The notes under the pieces: model-generated
Databases searched by the model: none
Seen by the model: only the letters and a program-made list of their open reading frames with translations
What the model was told of the DNA's origin: nothing
Part shown: positions 25,445-34,685 of the stretch, piece by piece
How the letters are laid out: each line of letters begins with the position of its first letter
How positions within the stretch are numbered: position 1 is the first letter of the stretch
Program-made: the position numbers and the translations under genes
Assembly: GCA_017553635.1 (NCBI GenBank)
Contig: JAFZKN010000014.1
Span: forward strand, 124,001 to 188,000
DNA: 64,000 nt
Reading direction: 5' to 3'
Source of the DNA: Treponema sp.
Lineage (GTDB): Bacteria > Spirochaetota > Spirochaetia > Treponematales > Treponemataceae

Positions 25445-25479
25445 AAAAAAAAACGGCTCTACCCGTCAGGATAGAACCG
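25445..25479 (-). terminator. Intrinsic terminator of the phe attenuator
   Basis: In the minus-strand RNA an 11-bp stem (25469-25479 with 25454-25464, two G-U pairs, loop UGAC) is followed by nine U. It lies between the leader peptide and pheA. The plus strand version has C-A mismatches, so it works in the pheA direction. An alternative partner for its 5' arm, AUAGAAU at 25502-25508, spans the leader stop codon. Confidence 0.88.
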
Positions 25480-25504
25480 CTTTTTATATAAGCTTTTTCA
25501 CATT

Positions 25505-25597
25505 CTATTCTTTACGAGTTAACTGCCTTTTCGTACTAAACCAAAAAGCAAAAAACGAGAAAAAGAAAAATGCGAAAAATGTTGTATTTGTTTTCAT
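25505..25597 (-). CDS. pheL: Phenylalanine leader peptide
   Basis: A 30-codon frame, too short for most gene finders, reads MKTNTTFFAFFFFSFFAFWF then STKRQLTRKE. Ten of 30 residues are Phe, with FFxFFFFxFFxFxF at positions 7-20. It sits right before an intrinsic terminator and pheA-aroF, exactly as pheL in enteric bacteria. Low charged tRNA-Phe would stall the ribosome on the Phe run and free the AUAGAAU segment over the stop codon to block the terminator hairpin. There is no Shine-Dalgarno; the -10 box ends 7 nt before the ATG, so the RNA probably starts at the AUG. Confidence 0.9.
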   Translation of the reverse strand: MKTNTTFFAFFFFSFFAFWFSTKRQLTRKE

Positions 25598-25604
25598 AGA
25601 TAGT

Positions 25605-25633
25605 AATCTATCAGAAGTGAAAGAATGTGTCAA
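25605..25633 (-). promoter_or_regulatory. Promoter of the pheL-pheA-aroF operon
   Basis: Minus strand: TTGACA (25628-25633), 17 nt ending in TGA, TAGATT (25605-25610), making an extended -10. The leader ATG is 7 nt further. GATAG and CTATC arms flank the -10 box, so a short inverted repeat overlaps it. Confidence 0.72.
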
Positions 25634-25710
25634 TATACTGGATTTTGGAAAATTGTGTGATATAATTAAGAAGAGATATTGGAGATTATTAATTTTTATC
25701 GGAGGTTTTT

Positions 25711-26316
25711 ATGAAAAGATTTTTTTGTACATTGATTTTAATAGCAACTGTTTTTTCTACAGCATCTGCTGAATATGCTCTCAAAAAAAAGAAACCTGTA
25801 AATTCTGCTCCAGATGATATGAAGGTTATAGGATTTGCGCCTGGAGTAAGACTTTCTCTTTTGGGAATTGAACCGACTTTTGCAATTGATATTCTAAACC
25901 TGGAACTCGAAGCGGCTTGTGCAATAAGTACAGGAGTAACCGGTGATAGAATTGGTGTAGCTCCATCTTTTTGTATTGCATATAATTCAGATCCTTTTGG
26001 AGATGGAGTTTCGGCTACCTTTGGACTTGAGTATATGTTTTTATCTTCATCTTATATGAGGGCTCTTGGAGATGTCATAGATTCTGATGACATGGGTACA
26101 GATCCGAATATACATGGTATATCACTTTTTTACCGGGGTGATTTTAAAATTACGCGATTTGCTGCATTTTGCTGGAGAATAAGATTTCCTCTGTTTATAG
26201 GATGGGAAGGTGATGACGGTTTTCAATCTATAAATGTAACGAATTTACCAGGTCTCTTTGGTTGTGGTCTCATTTCAATTTGTACAGTAGGAATTGGAGT
26301 CCGGTTTTCATTCTAG
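25711..26316 (+). CDS. Secreted or outer-membrane protein of unknown function
   Basis: 201 aa. Residues 1-20 form a signal peptide (FFCTLILIATVFSTASA). The rest alternates short hydrophobic beta-like stretches (FAPGVRLSLLG, LGLEYMFLSSS, FCWRIRFPLFIGW) and ends with GVRFSF, an aromatic C-terminus typical of outer-membrane beta-barrels. CGGAGG lies 7 nt before the ATG. No family is recognised. It stands alone between the phe operon and htpG, with TG-A-TATAAT (box 25661-25666) upstream as a likely promoter. Confidence 0.7.
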   Translation: MKRFFCTLILIATVFSTASAEYALKKKKPVNSAPDDMKVIGFAPGVRLSLLGIEPTFAIDILNLELEAACAISTGVTGDRIGVAPSFCIAYNSDPFGDGVSATFGLEYMFLSSSYMRALGDVIDSDDMGTDPNIHGISLFYRGDFKITRFAAFCWRIRFPLFIGWEGDDGFQSINVTNLPGLFGCGLISICTVGIGVRFSF

Positions 26317-26350
26317 ATGATATAGTAATATTTATGAAAAATTTTCTATA

Positions 26351-26379
26351 AAAAAAAGGTGCCGTAAGGCACCTTTTTT
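26351..26379. terminator. Bidirectional terminator
   Basis: GGTGCC (26358-26363), loop GTAA, GGCACC (26368-26373), flanked by seven A and six T. It can end both the plus-strand barrel-like gene and minus-strand htpG. Confidence 0.85.
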
Positions 26380-26417
26380 GAGTTTATGACACAGGTCAAC
26401 TTTTGCAAAAGGACAGT

Positions 26418-28391
26418 TTAACTTAAAAGGCTGTTCATGCTCTTAATAAACTCTGCAGGGTTTTTAAGTTCAACTCCTGCAATTAAAAGAGCCTGATCCA
26501 AAAGAACTTCTGAGATATCTGCAATTAATTTTTCATCACTTGCTTCTTTAATCTTTGTTACAATCGGATGGTCTCCGTTTACTTCGAGAATTGGTTTTGC
26601 TTCCGGAACATTCTGTCCCATTGCCTTCATCATGCGTTCCATCTGATAAGAAGGATCGTTTTCGTCAACAACGATACATGATGGGTTTTCCGCTGTTAAA
26701 GTTTTAGAAAGTTTTACTTCTTTAACTTTATCACCGAGTGCTTTTTTAATCTTTTCTACAACCGGTTTAAAAGCTTCTTCCTTTTTCTTTGCTTCTTCTT
26801 TATCGCCGCCGAGGTCTTCATCACTTCCTGCGCGGTTTACAGCTTTAAGTTCAAAGTCTTTGTATTTTCCATAACCAGGGATGACGATATCATCGATGTC
26901 GTCTGCCATGATTAAAACTTCAAAGCCCTTTGCTGTGTATGCTTTAAGAAGAGGATTTTCGCGGAGATTTTTTTCATCAGTTCCCGTGATATAGAAAATA
27001 GATTTCTGTTCCGGTTTCATACGCTGAACATAATCTGCAAAGCTTGTCCATTTGTCGTCACCGGTTCCGCTTGGATCTGTAGATTTAAATCTGATTATTT
27101 CTGCAATCTCATCGCGGTTTGCAAAGTCCTGATAAAGTCCTTCTTTCATCGGACGGTTAAAGTTCTTTACAAACTTATTCCATTTTTCGATTGCTTTCTT
27201 TTCTTCATCAGAGCGTTTTGCTTCTTCTGTCTTTAATGCTTTGTCTGCATCTGCTCCCATCTTTTTAAATTCGCTCAAAAGTTTTTTTACTGAGCTTGAA
27301 CGGATGTTATCAAGAATTCTGTTCTGCTGTAAAATTTCACGGCTTACGTTTAACGGTAAATCTTCTGAGTCAATAATTCCGCGGACAAATCTTAAGTAAG
27401 AAGGCAAAAGCTCTCTGTCATCATCTGTAATGAAAACGCGTTTTACATAAAGCTTAACGCCGCTCTGGTAATCTGCCTGATACATGTCAAACGGTGCAGT
27501 CTGTGGAACATAGAACAGTGTTGTGTATTCCTGTGTTCCTTCTGCGTGAGTGTGAATATAATGAAGCGGATCCTGTCCGTCGTGTCCGAAGGTTTTATAA
27601 AATTCGTTGTAGTCTGTTTCTTTAAGCTCTGATTTAGATTTTTTCCATAATGCAGATGCGCTGTTTACCTGATCTACTTTGTTTTCTGTAGAAGTGATGT
27701 TTCCTTTGTCATCATATTTATTCTGTTCGTAGTGAAGGTAAATAGGGAATGCGATATGATCTGAATATTTTTTAATGAGTTCTTCAATCTTCCATCTTGA
27801 TGCATAATCTTTTGAATCATCATTTAATGTCATTACGATTGCAGAACCGGATTTTTCTTCGTCATCAAATCCGTATTTTTTTGCTGTGTCGCTGTCTTTA
27901 GCAATTTCTTCGATGTCATAAGAGTTTGTTCCGTCAGAAGACCAGTGCATTATTTTTTTATCACCGGCAGCCTTGCGTGTATAAACATCGATTTTTTTTG
28001 CGGCCATAAATGCAGAATAAAAACCTACACCAAACTGACCGATTAAAGCACTGTCTTTAGAAGCTTCTTCTGAAAGCTTTTCCATAAATGCTTTTGTTCC
28101 TGAACGTGCGATTGTACCAAGGTTGTTGTTCAAGTCTTCTTCGTTCATACCGATTCCCGAATCCTGAACGCAGAGAACATTTGCCTTGTCATCAAAAGAA
28201 ATGTCGATTCTCGGTTCAAACTTGATTGCCTTGTAAGCATCATCAGAAACTGTAAGATATTTTAATTTGTCCAGAGCATCCGACGCGTTAGAAACGATTT
28301 CGCGCAGAAAGATGTCCTTGTTAGAATACATTGAATGGATGATTAATTTTAGAAGCTGATTTACTTCTGTCTGAAATTCATGTTTAGCCAT
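26418..28391 (-). CDS. htpG: Chaperone HtpG (Hsp90)
   Basis: 657 aa, normal for bacterial Hsp90. The N-terminal GHKL ATPase shows FLREIVSNASDALDKLKYL, VQDSGIGMNEEDL, and GQFGVGFYSAFMAA. The middle domain includes GIIDSEDLPLNVSREILQQ, a signature of the family, and the C-terminal domain dimerises. It folds client proteins in the cytoplasm. GAGG lies 6 nt before the ATG. I saw no CIRCE element upstream, so heat-shock control by HrcA is not supported. Confidence 0.95.
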   Translation of the reverse strand: MAKHEFQTEVNQLLKLIIHSMYSNKDIFLREIVSNASDALDKLKYLTVSDDAYKAIKFEPRIDISFDDKANVLCVQDSGIGMNEEDLNNNLGTIARSGTKAFMEKLSEEASKDSALIGQFGVGFYSAFMAAKKIDVYTRKAAGDKKIMHWSSDGTNSYDIEEIAKDSDTAKKYGFDDEEKSGSAIVMTLNDDSKDYASRWKIEELIKKYSDHIAFPIYLHYEQNKYDDKGNITSTENKVDQVNSASALWKKSKSELKETDYNEFYKTFGHDGQDPLHYIHTHAEGTQEYTTLFYVPQTAPFDMYQADYQSGVKLYVKRVFITDDDRELLPSYLRFVRGIIDSEDLPLNVSREILQQNRILDNIRSSSVKKLLSEFKKMGADADKALKTEEAKRSDEEKKAIEKWNKFVKNFNRPMKEGLYQDFANRDEIAEIIRFKSTDPSGTGDDKWTSFADYVQRMKPEQKSIFYITGTDEKNLRENPLLKAYTAKGFEVLIMADDIDDIVIPGYGKYKDFELKAVNRAGSDEDLGGDKEEAKKKEEAFKPVVEKIKKALGDKVKEVKLSKTLTAENPSCIVVDENDPSYQMERMMKAMGQNVPEAKPILEVNGDHPIVTKIKEASDEKLIADISEVLLDQALLIAGVELKNPAEFIKSMNSLLS

Positions 28392-28590
28392 TTTTAACCT
28401 CGAAAAATTCTGCTGTTTTTAGTTTTGTTCAGCATATATTATAGAAAATAATAATAATTTGTAGATTTGGCAAGATTTTTTAAACTGAACTGAGTAAAAA
28501 ACCGCCATAATTAATTAAACCTTTGCTTTATTGCATAACAATCCGATATTCATTAGTATGAAAACAGATTAACAAAAAAGGATGGTTTTT

Positions 28591-29076
28591 ATGGAAGAAA
28601 TTCTCGATTTATTACGCGAAAATGCAAGATTGTCACCAGAAGACATTGCTGCAATGACAAAAAAGACACCAGAGGAAGTAAAGTCTATCATTGCAAAATT
28701 AGAAGCGGACGGAATTATCTTAAAATACGCGGCCATTGTTAATCCGGAAAAAGATGCAGAATCAAAAGGAAAAGTCTGTGCAGAAATTGAAATTCAGGTT
28801 ACTCCACAGAGAGAACATGGATTTGATGCCATTGCAGACAGAATTTATAGATTTCCACAGGTAAAGTCCCTTTACCTGATGAGTGGAGGTTATGACCTTA
28901 AAGTGATTATTGAAGGCGACAGCCTTCAGGAAGTGGCGTTCTTCGTATCGAGTAAACTTGCGACACTGGACGGGGTACGTTCAACTAAAACACACTTTAT
29001 TCTCAAAACTTACAAGGAAAACGACATCCTTTATGTAGAAAATGAACGGGATCGTCGTGAAGGGGCAATGGCTTAA
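28591..29076 (+). CDS. Lrp/AsnC-type transcription regulator
   Basis: 161 aa from ATG 28591; AAGGA lies 8 nt upstream, while the in-frame ATG at 28582 overlaps it. N-terminal winged helix-turn-helix (LLRENARLSPEDIAAMTKKTPEEVKSIIAKLEADGII) and a C-terminal RAM/ACT-like ligand domain (VKSLYLMSGGYDLKVIIEGDS). It likely senses an amino acid. The aminotransferase gene begins one base after its stop, so it probably regulates its own operon with that enzyme. Confidence 0.85.
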   Translation: MEEILDLLRENARLSPEDIAAMTKKTPEEVKSIIAKLEADGIILKYAAIVNPEKDAESKGKVCAEIEIQVTPQREHGFDAIADRIYRFPQVKSLYLMSGGYDLKVIIEGDSLQEVAFFVSSKLATLDGVRSTKTHFILKTYKENDILYVENERDRREGAMA

Positions 29077-30246
29077 ATGAATACCAGAGAAGACAAATTT
29101 TCTAAATTGATGACAGAGATTCCTCCGTCGGGAATCCGTAAATTTTTTGAAATGCTTATCGGTCACGATGATGTAATTTCTCTTTCTGTCGGTGAACCGG
29201 ACTTTCCGACACCGTGGACGATTCGTGAAGAAGCTTACTATCACCTCGAAAAAGGACATACATCTTATACATCAAACTGGGGTATTTTAGAGCTTCGTGA
29301 AGAAATTGCAAAATACATGGAGCGTTACGGTCTTTTTTATAACCCAAAGAACGAAATTCTCGTTACTGTAGGTGCGTCAGAAGGCGTAGATGCAGTTTTA
29401 CGTGCTGTTTTAAATCCTGGTGACGAAATTCTCGTATGTCAGCCATGCTATGTAAATTATACACCGCTTGCACAGCTCTGTCAGGCAAAAATAGTTCCAA
29501 TAGACACAAGTATAAACGGCTACTATCCGACAGCAGAACAGATCAGAAAATTAATTACACCTAAGACAAAGGCCATTATGATGTGTTCTCCTAACAATCC
29601 TACAGGAACAATGATTCCGGCAGCAGAACTTGAAAAAATAGCAAAGGTTGTCGTAGAAAACAAAATCTGGTGTATTTCTGATGAAATTTACTGTGAACTT
29701 GTTTACGAGGACGCAAAGCATGCTTCAATCGGTTCGTTCCCTGGAATGAAGGATTATGCGATTATCCTTAACGGTTTTTCAAAATCGTTTGCAATGACAG
29801 GATGGCGTATCGGTTATATTGCAGCACCGTCGGAGCTTCTTACTCAGATTGTTAAGCTTCACGGTTATAATACTATCTGTGCGCCGATTTTCTCGCAGTA
29901 TGGGGCTGCAGAGGGCTTACGCAACTGTTTTAAGGACGTTGAAAAAATGCGCGTAAGCTACCAGCAGAGGCGGAACCTCATGTACAAGGCTTTCTGCGAC
30001 ATGGGACTTACGGTTCCGGAACCGGCAGGGGCATTTTACATGTTCCCGGACATTACACCGACCGGACTCACAAGCGAAGAATTTGCCCTTAAACTGTTTC
30101 AGGAGCACAATGTAGCAGTTGTTCCTGGAAGTGTTTTTGGTCTTGGTGGAGAAGGACACATCCGCTGCTGTTATGCAACAGCAATCGACAAAATAAAGAT
30201 AGCCTTAGAACATATTGCCAGCATGGTGAATGAATTAAAGAAGTAA
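29077..30246 (+). CDS. Class I/II aminotransferase
   Basis: 389 aa, PLP-dependent fold type I. NGFSKSFAMTGWRIGY contains the Schiff-base Lys and CSPNNPTGTMI the Asn-Pro motif; the Arg near the C-terminus (GHIRCCYA) binds the substrate carboxylate. It is of the aspartate/aromatic aminotransferase group. Aromatic amino acids are plausible given the two Ior systems, but the sequence does not prove this. Start is directly adjacent to the regulator stop. Confidence 0.88.
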   Translation: MNTREDKFSKLMTEIPPSGIRKFFEMLIGHDDVISLSVGEPDFPTPWTIREEAYYHLEKGHTSYTSNWGILELREEIAKYMERYGLFYNPKNEILVTVGASEGVDAVLRAVLNPGDEILVCQPCYVNYTPLAQLCQAKIVPIDTSINGYYPTAEQIRKLITPKTKAIMMCSPNNPTGTMIPAAELEKIAKVVVENKIWCISDEIYCELVYEDAKHASIGSFPGMKDYAIILNGFSKSFAMTGWRIGYIAAPSELLTQIVKLHGYNTICAPIFSQYGAAEGLRNCFKDVEKMRVSYQQRRNLMYKAFCDMGLTVPEPAGAFYMFPDITPTGLTSEEFALKLFQEHNVAVVPGSVFGLGGEGHIRCCYATAIDKIKIALEHIASMVNELKK

Positions 30247-30260
30247 TTTAAAAATTCCGA

Positions 30261-30313
30261 TAATAGTATATACTATTATGTGTCATACTAATGATTCCGG
30301 CGGTATGACACAT
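30261..30313. repeat. Palindrome followed by inverted repeat upstream of the TPR gene
   Basis: A perfect 18-bp palindrome (30261-30278, TAATAGTAT and its complement) abuts an 11-bp inverted repeat (30278-30288 and 30303-30313, 14-nt loop). There is no U-tract. It fills the gap between the aminotransferase and the TPR gene and may be an operator or a weak terminator. Confidence 0.6.
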
Positions 30314-30335
30314 TATTGGACAAAGGTGAGATTTT

Positions 30336-31685
30336 ATGGACGATATGTTACTTCCTATCATAATCGCTGTAATCGCAATTTTGGGTTTTGTGGGTCTTCT
30401 TCTTTTAATTACGAGTCATAAGGGTTTTTCCGGTGGCTCGGGTGGACCGAAGCAGAGAAACCGAAATGCCCTTATCAGGGATTGTACAAAAAAATTAGCT
30501 CATAACCCACAGAACATTCAGGCATTGCTGCCGCTTGCAGACCTCTACTACGGTGAACATGTCTGGGACAAAGCTTTACCACTTTATGAACAGTTAAATG
30601 CACTTTCTGCACGTCATACAGAAATTGATCTGGGTGATGTAAATTTAAGACAGGGAGTTTGTTGTGTAAAACTTATGAAGGCGCAGGAAGCAACACCTTT
30701 ATTAATTACAGCATTAAAAGTTCATCCGGACAGCTATGAAGGAAATTTTTATCTTGGACAGGCACTTTTTAATTCCGGTGAATACGATAAAGCAATTCCA
30801 CTTTTGAAAAAAGCACTTTCAATTAATCCGGAAACTCAGGGAATCTATCAGCCGATTGGAATGGCATGCTACAAAGGACACCATTTTAAAGAAGCTGTTG
30901 CATATCTTCGTCGTGCACTGGATGAAAACCCTGAAGACAAAGAAGCTCTTTTTGCACTTGCAGATTCAATGCAGGAATGTGGATTTGGTGACAAGGCACT
31001 TAAGATTTTCGTTCATTTAAGACCTGATCCGAAATACGGTGCAATGTCGAGTCTTTCTGCAGGAATCATTCACACAAAGATGCAGCAGATTGATAAAGCT
31101 GCTCAGGACTTTGAAATAGGTCTTCGCCTTCCAGATATCCCTCAGGAAACATATCTTGAATTAAATTACAGACTTGCTGCATGTTATTTCCGATTAAATA
31201 GAATTTCAGCAGGACTTGAATGTCTTAATAAAATTCAAGCTGTAGTTCCTGTTTATAAAGATGTTAACCAGCTTATTACACGTTATAAAGAATTAAATCA
31301 GAACTCGAATCTTCAGATTTATCTTACTTCGGGAACAAGTGACTTTGTTGCGCTTTGTCGAAATCTTGTAAAAATATTCCACAGAAGTTCTTTTGTAAAA
31401 ATTATTGATGTTGCAGTAATTACTGATACAATTGAAATTCTGTGTGAAGTAGAAAATGCAAAATGGGAAGACAAAGAATTATTCAGATTTTACAGAAACA
31501 CAGGTTCTATTGGAGAATTGTATATTCGTGATTTTCATGCAAAAATCAAAGATACAAAATGCGATAAAGGATTCTGTATAACATCTGGTTCTTTTTCAGA
31601 AGAGGCAAGAAAATATATTGACGGTCGTCCAATCGACTTAATAGAAAAATCGCAGCTTCTTAAATTGTTAAAATTGATTTCCTAA
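30336..31685 (+). CDS. Membrane-anchored TPR-repeat protein
   Basis: 449 aa. One N-terminal helix (LLPIIIAVIAILGFVGLLLLI) anchors it; a Gly/Ser linker and basic patch follow. Residues about 60-330 are tetratricopeptide repeats (for example NFYLGQALFNSGEYDKAIPLLKKAL, KEALFALADSMQECG). The C-terminal 110 residues form an unrecognised domain (VKIIDVAVITDTIEILCEVE). Likely a scaffold for protein contacts at the membrane. AAGGTGAG precedes the ATG. Function unknown. Confidence 0.8.
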   Translation: MDDMLLPIIIAVIAILGFVGLLLLITSHKGFSGGSGGPKQRNRNALIRDCTKKLAHNPQNIQALLPLADLYYGEHVWDKALPLYEQLNALSARHTEIDLGDVNLRQGVCCVKLMKAQEATPLLITALKVHPDSYEGNFYLGQALFNSGEYDKAIPLLKKALSINPETQGIYQPIGMACYKGHHFKEAVAYLRRALDENPEDKEALFALADSMQECGFGDKALKIFVHLRPDPKYGAMSSLSAGIIHTKMQQIDKAAQDFEIGLRLPDIPQETYLELNYRLAACYFRLNRISAGLECLNKIQAVVPVYKDVNQLITRYKELNQNSNLQIYLTSGTSDFVALCRNLVKIFHRSSFVKIIDVAVITDTIEILCEVENAKWEDKELFRFYRNTGSIGELYIRDFHAKIKDTKCDKGFCITSGSFSEEARKYIDGRPIDLIEKSQLLKLLKLIS

Positions 31686-31737
31686 AGCAAAGCAAAATCC
31701 TTATGTGTAAGAAGGAAAATTTGCTTTGCTTATTTTT
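31686..31737 (+). terminator. Terminator after the TPR gene
   Basis: Perfect 11-bp stem AGCAAAGCAAA (31686-31696) / TTTGCTTTGCT (31720-31730), then a T-rich run. It overlaps the stop of convergent trkH and may also act in the other direction. Confidence 0.7.
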
Positions 31738-33175
31738 TCCAGAAATCTGGGAAGAAGAAAACAATCATAGTATAAATTTCAAGACGGCCTGCAAGCATTG
31801 CAAACATATAAATCCATTTTAAAGCGGATGGCAGAAACTCAAGATTGTTACTCGGACAAAGTTGACCAAATGCTGGTCCGACATTTCCTACCATCGAAAG
31901 AGCTCCTGTAAATGCAGAGAATACATCAAGGTTTGCAAGCGTTCCTGAAAATGTAAGAATTATTACGAGAATTGCATAGCACATCATAAATGCGGCAACA
32001 TTAAAAACAATGTCTTTTCTACCGGGTTTTTGATTTAAGCGGACAGTAAAAATTCCGTGAGGATGCAGCATTCTTAAAAATTCATTTTTGACCTGCTTTT
32101 GGAAAACAATCCACCTTACAACTTTAATACCACCACTTGTAGAGCCGGAACAGCCGCCGACAAAAAACAGAATAAAGATAAGGAATTGGGCAGCAGGAAC
32201 CCAGAAAGTAAAGTCTGTGGTTGAAAATCCTGTTGTACTCAAAATAGAACAAACTTGAAAAGCTGCTGTTCTTAAAGAAGTTTCAAATGTTTTTAATGTA
32301 GGAAGAAGAATAACAGTAACAGCTGCAATTACAATAAATGTAAATGCGACATAAACTTTAAATTCAGAATTATCTCTTACTTCTTTTATTTTTCCGACAA
32401 CGAGATAGAAAATTAAACTAAAGTTAATTCCGGCAAGGAACATAAAGAATGTGATAATCCATTCAATTACCGGCGAATTAAACGAGGCAATACTTTCGTT
32501 TCTTGTTGAAAAGCCTCCGGTTCCCAATGTTGAGAATGCATGGCTTAAAGCATCGATAACATCCATTCCAGCAATTTTTAATAATAAAAAGAGAAGTAAA
32601 GTAATTGATAAATAAATAAGCCATAAAGCTTTTGCTGTGTTTGTAATTTTTGAAGTAACTTTTCCTTTATCAGGACCAGTTGTTTCTGCTTTGATAAGTT
32701 GAAAACCACCGACACCCAAAAGTGGAAGAAGAGCAACCGTTAACGCAACGATTCCCATTCCACCGAGCCAGTGAGTTTCACATCTCCAGAGATTCAAGCT
32801 TCTTGGAAGATGTTCAATTTCTTCGAGGATTGTCGCTCCAGTTGTCGTAAAGCCAGAGACGCTTTCGAAAATAGCATCTGTTATCGAATTAAAATATCCG
32901 GAAAGGATAAACGGAACAGAGCCGAAAAGCGAACATGTAATCCACGCAAAAGAAACTACAACAAAAGAACTTCTGATTGTAAATCTGACAGGTTCTTTTT
33001 TTGTAAATAAATATATAAATAAAAACGAAACCCATGCTGCACACATTGGAATTACAAACGGGAGAATCATATTTGTTTCGTTACAGTTAAGTGCAACGAT
33101 AATAGGAATGATATAGGTGGTTGCAACAATTGCAAGAATTGCAAAAATAATTTTTAGAAAATTTTTAATTCCCAT
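31730..33175 (-). CDS. trkH: Potassium uptake protein TrkH
   Basis: 481 aa, K+ channel-like membrane subunit with four degenerate pore repeats. Selectivity segments include SVSGFTTTGATIL, STLGTGGFSTRN, SILSTTGFSTTDF and GALSMVGNVGPAF. It conducts K+ inward under control of TrkA. It starts 5 nt after the trkA stop; the two form an operon transcribed from the trkA promoter. Confidence 0.92.
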   Translation of the reverse strand: MGIKNFLKIIFAILAIVATTYIIPIIVALNCNETNMILPFVIPMCAAWVSFLFIYLFTKKEPVRFTIRSSFVVVSFAWITCSLFGSVPFILSGYFNSITDAIFESVSGFTTTGATILEEIEHLPRSLNLWRCETHWLGGMGIVALTVALLPLLGVGGFQLIKAETTGPDKGKVTSKITNTAKALWLIYLSITLLLFLLLKIAGMDVIDALSHAFSTLGTGGFSTRNESIASFNSPVIEWIITFFMFLAGINFSLIFYLVVGKIKEVRDNSEFKVYVAFTFIVIAAVTVILLPTLKTFETSLRTAAFQVCSILSTTGFSTTDFTFWVPAAQFLIFILFFVGGCSGSTSGGIKVVRWIVFQKQVKNEFLRMLHPHGIFTVRLNQKPGRKDIVFNVAAFMMCYAILVIILTFSGTLANLDVFSAFTGALSMVGNVGPAFGQLCPSNNLEFLPSALKWIYMFAMLAGRLEIYTMIVFFFPDFWKK

Positions 33176-33180
33176 AAATC

Positions 33181-34620
33181 TTATTTTACTCCAAATGATG
33201 CAAGGAGTTTTTTAGACTGATCTGCATCAACAATAAGAATAACCTGATCATTTACTTCAATAGTAGTGGTTCCGGTTGGAATCTGATAATTTTCTGTACC
33301 TGCTTTTTTGATGAGCATGACAAGAAATTTTCCAGGATTTGCAATCTGTGGTAAAGTCTTTCCGATGATTTTTGAATCAATCGAAATTGTCAATTCAATG
33401 ATTTCGTGTGAACCAGAACTCAATGTATGAATTCCAGTAACTGTCTTTCCACGTAAGTGACTTAAAATACTGTCTACAACTGCATCACGAAGTGGAACAG
33501 GAACATCAACACCGAGTTTTCTTGCAATCTCTGCAAAAGCTGCATTTTCTACAAGACTTACTGATTTTCCTACACCAAGTGATTCAAGATAAGCAGCGCC
33601 TACCATGTTTAATTCGTGGTTGTGAGTTGCACAGATAACCAAATCGTATGTAGTAAGATTTTCTTCGTAAAGGAAATTTTCATCAGTGATGTCACCACAG
33701 AAAACTTTTGCAGTAGGAAATTTTTCTGCTGCTTCTTTAGCAAGCTCTTTATCGAGATCTACGATTGTAAAATTTGAATTTAGTTTTGTACTTTTACCGA
33801 AAAGTCTTGAAAGAATAAATTTCTTTTTCGGAGCAGAAAGAAGCTTTTCTGCAATAAGAGTTCCTATTTTTCCGGCACCGACAAGAGCAATTTTATCGAG
33901 AGTTTCGACTTCCGTTCCTGTAAGTTCAAGGATTTTGGAAATGTCACCTTTTTTAGTTAAAACACCGATGCTGTCACCGACATGAAGTTCTGTAGAACCG
34001 CTCGGGAGTTTTGTTGTGCCGTTGGATTCAACATAAGCAACAAGAAAAGGAATTTTTGTAAGAGATCTGAGGTTTTGAAGAGTGAGACCTGAAAACTTTG
34101 ATTTTTTTTCTATAATAACACGTGTTAATTCATATTCGGAATTTTCGAAAGTGATTACATTACTTACGGCACCACCTTCTACCGCCTGAACAATTGCCTG
34201 AGCTGCTTCTACGTCCGGATGAATCATAAAATCGATTCCGTAAAGAGGACGGTGTTTTCCGGAAAAAGTTTCGGCGTGTTTTTTGTGAACTTTTTCTGTG
34301 TTCATGTAGTATGCAAAATTACGTACGCGTGCAATTTTTAAAACATCCGGATAAACGGCATCTACGAGTGAACATGTGATCATATTTACTTCGTCTTTAC
34401 TTGTAACACATACTAGAGCCTGTGCTTTTGAAATACCTGCTTCTTCGAGTGTTTCAAGATTGTTTCCATCGGCATGCATGACGGTACAGTCAAGACTGTT
34501 TGATACGTGACGAACTACTTCTTCATCATTGTCGATGACAGTAACTTCATTCTTTTCGTTGATAAGACGGCGCGCAAGCTGAATTCCTGTAAAACCTGCA
34601 CCTACAATTACAATATTCAT
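33181..34620 (-). CDS. trkA: Trk potassium uptake regulatory subunit TrkA
   Basis: 479 aa with two tandem RCK units: NAD-binding Rossmann motifs IVIVGAGFTGIQLARRL and IALVGAGKIGTLIAEKLL, each followed by a TrkA_C domain. It binds NAD(H)/ATP and gates TrkH from the cytoplasm. No Shine-Dalgarno: TGTAAT ends 6 nt before the ATG, with TTGACA 17 nt further up, so the mRNA is predicted to be leaderless. Confidence 0.93.
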   Translation of the reverse strand: MNIVIVGAGFTGIQLARRLINEKNEVTVIDNDEEVVRHVSNSLDCTVMHADGNNLETLEEAGISKAQALVCVTSKDEVNMITCSLVDAVYPDVLKIARVRNFAYYMNTEKVHKKHAETFSGKHRPLYGIDFMIHPDVEAAQAIVQAVEGGAVSNVITFENSEYELTRVIIEKKSKFSGLTLQNLRSLTKIPFLVAYVESNGTTKLPSGSTELHVGDSIGVLTKKGDISKILELTGTEVETLDKIALVGAGKIGTLIAEKLLSAPKKKFILSRLFGKSTKLNSNFTIVDLDKELAKEAAEKFPTAKVFCGDITDENFLYEENLTTYDLVICATHNHELNMVGAAYLESLGVGKSVSLVENAAFAEIARKLGVDVPVPLRDAVVDSILSHLRGKTVTGIHTLSSGSHEIIELTISIDSKIIGKTLPQIANPGKFLVMLIKKAGTENYQIPTGTTTIEVNDQVILIVDADQSKKLLASFGVK

Positions 34621-34626
34621 ATTTTA

Positions 34627-34655
34627 ATTACACCATACCCCGTTTTTTATGTCAA
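34627..34655 (-). promoter_or_regulatory. trkAH promoter abutting the start codon
   Basis: Minus strand TTGACA (34650-34655), 17 nt, TGTAAT (34627-34632), then TAAAAT and ATG 34620. Confidence 0.68.
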
Positions 34656-34672
34656 TAAAATAAAAAGTGTGT

Positions 34673-34678
34673 TATATT
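34673..34678 (+). promoter_or_regulatory. Possible -10 box 7 nt before the Gx transporter start
   Basis: TATATT (34673-34678) lies 7 nt before ATG 34686 and no Shine-Dalgarno is present. The -35 region is poor (TGTCAA). Confidence 0.4.
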
Positions 34679-34685
34679 TTTACAG

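Noticed and set aside
28392..28590. CIRCE heat-shock element upstream of htpG
   Set aside because: No TTAGCACTC-N9-GAGTGCTAA-like repeat was found.
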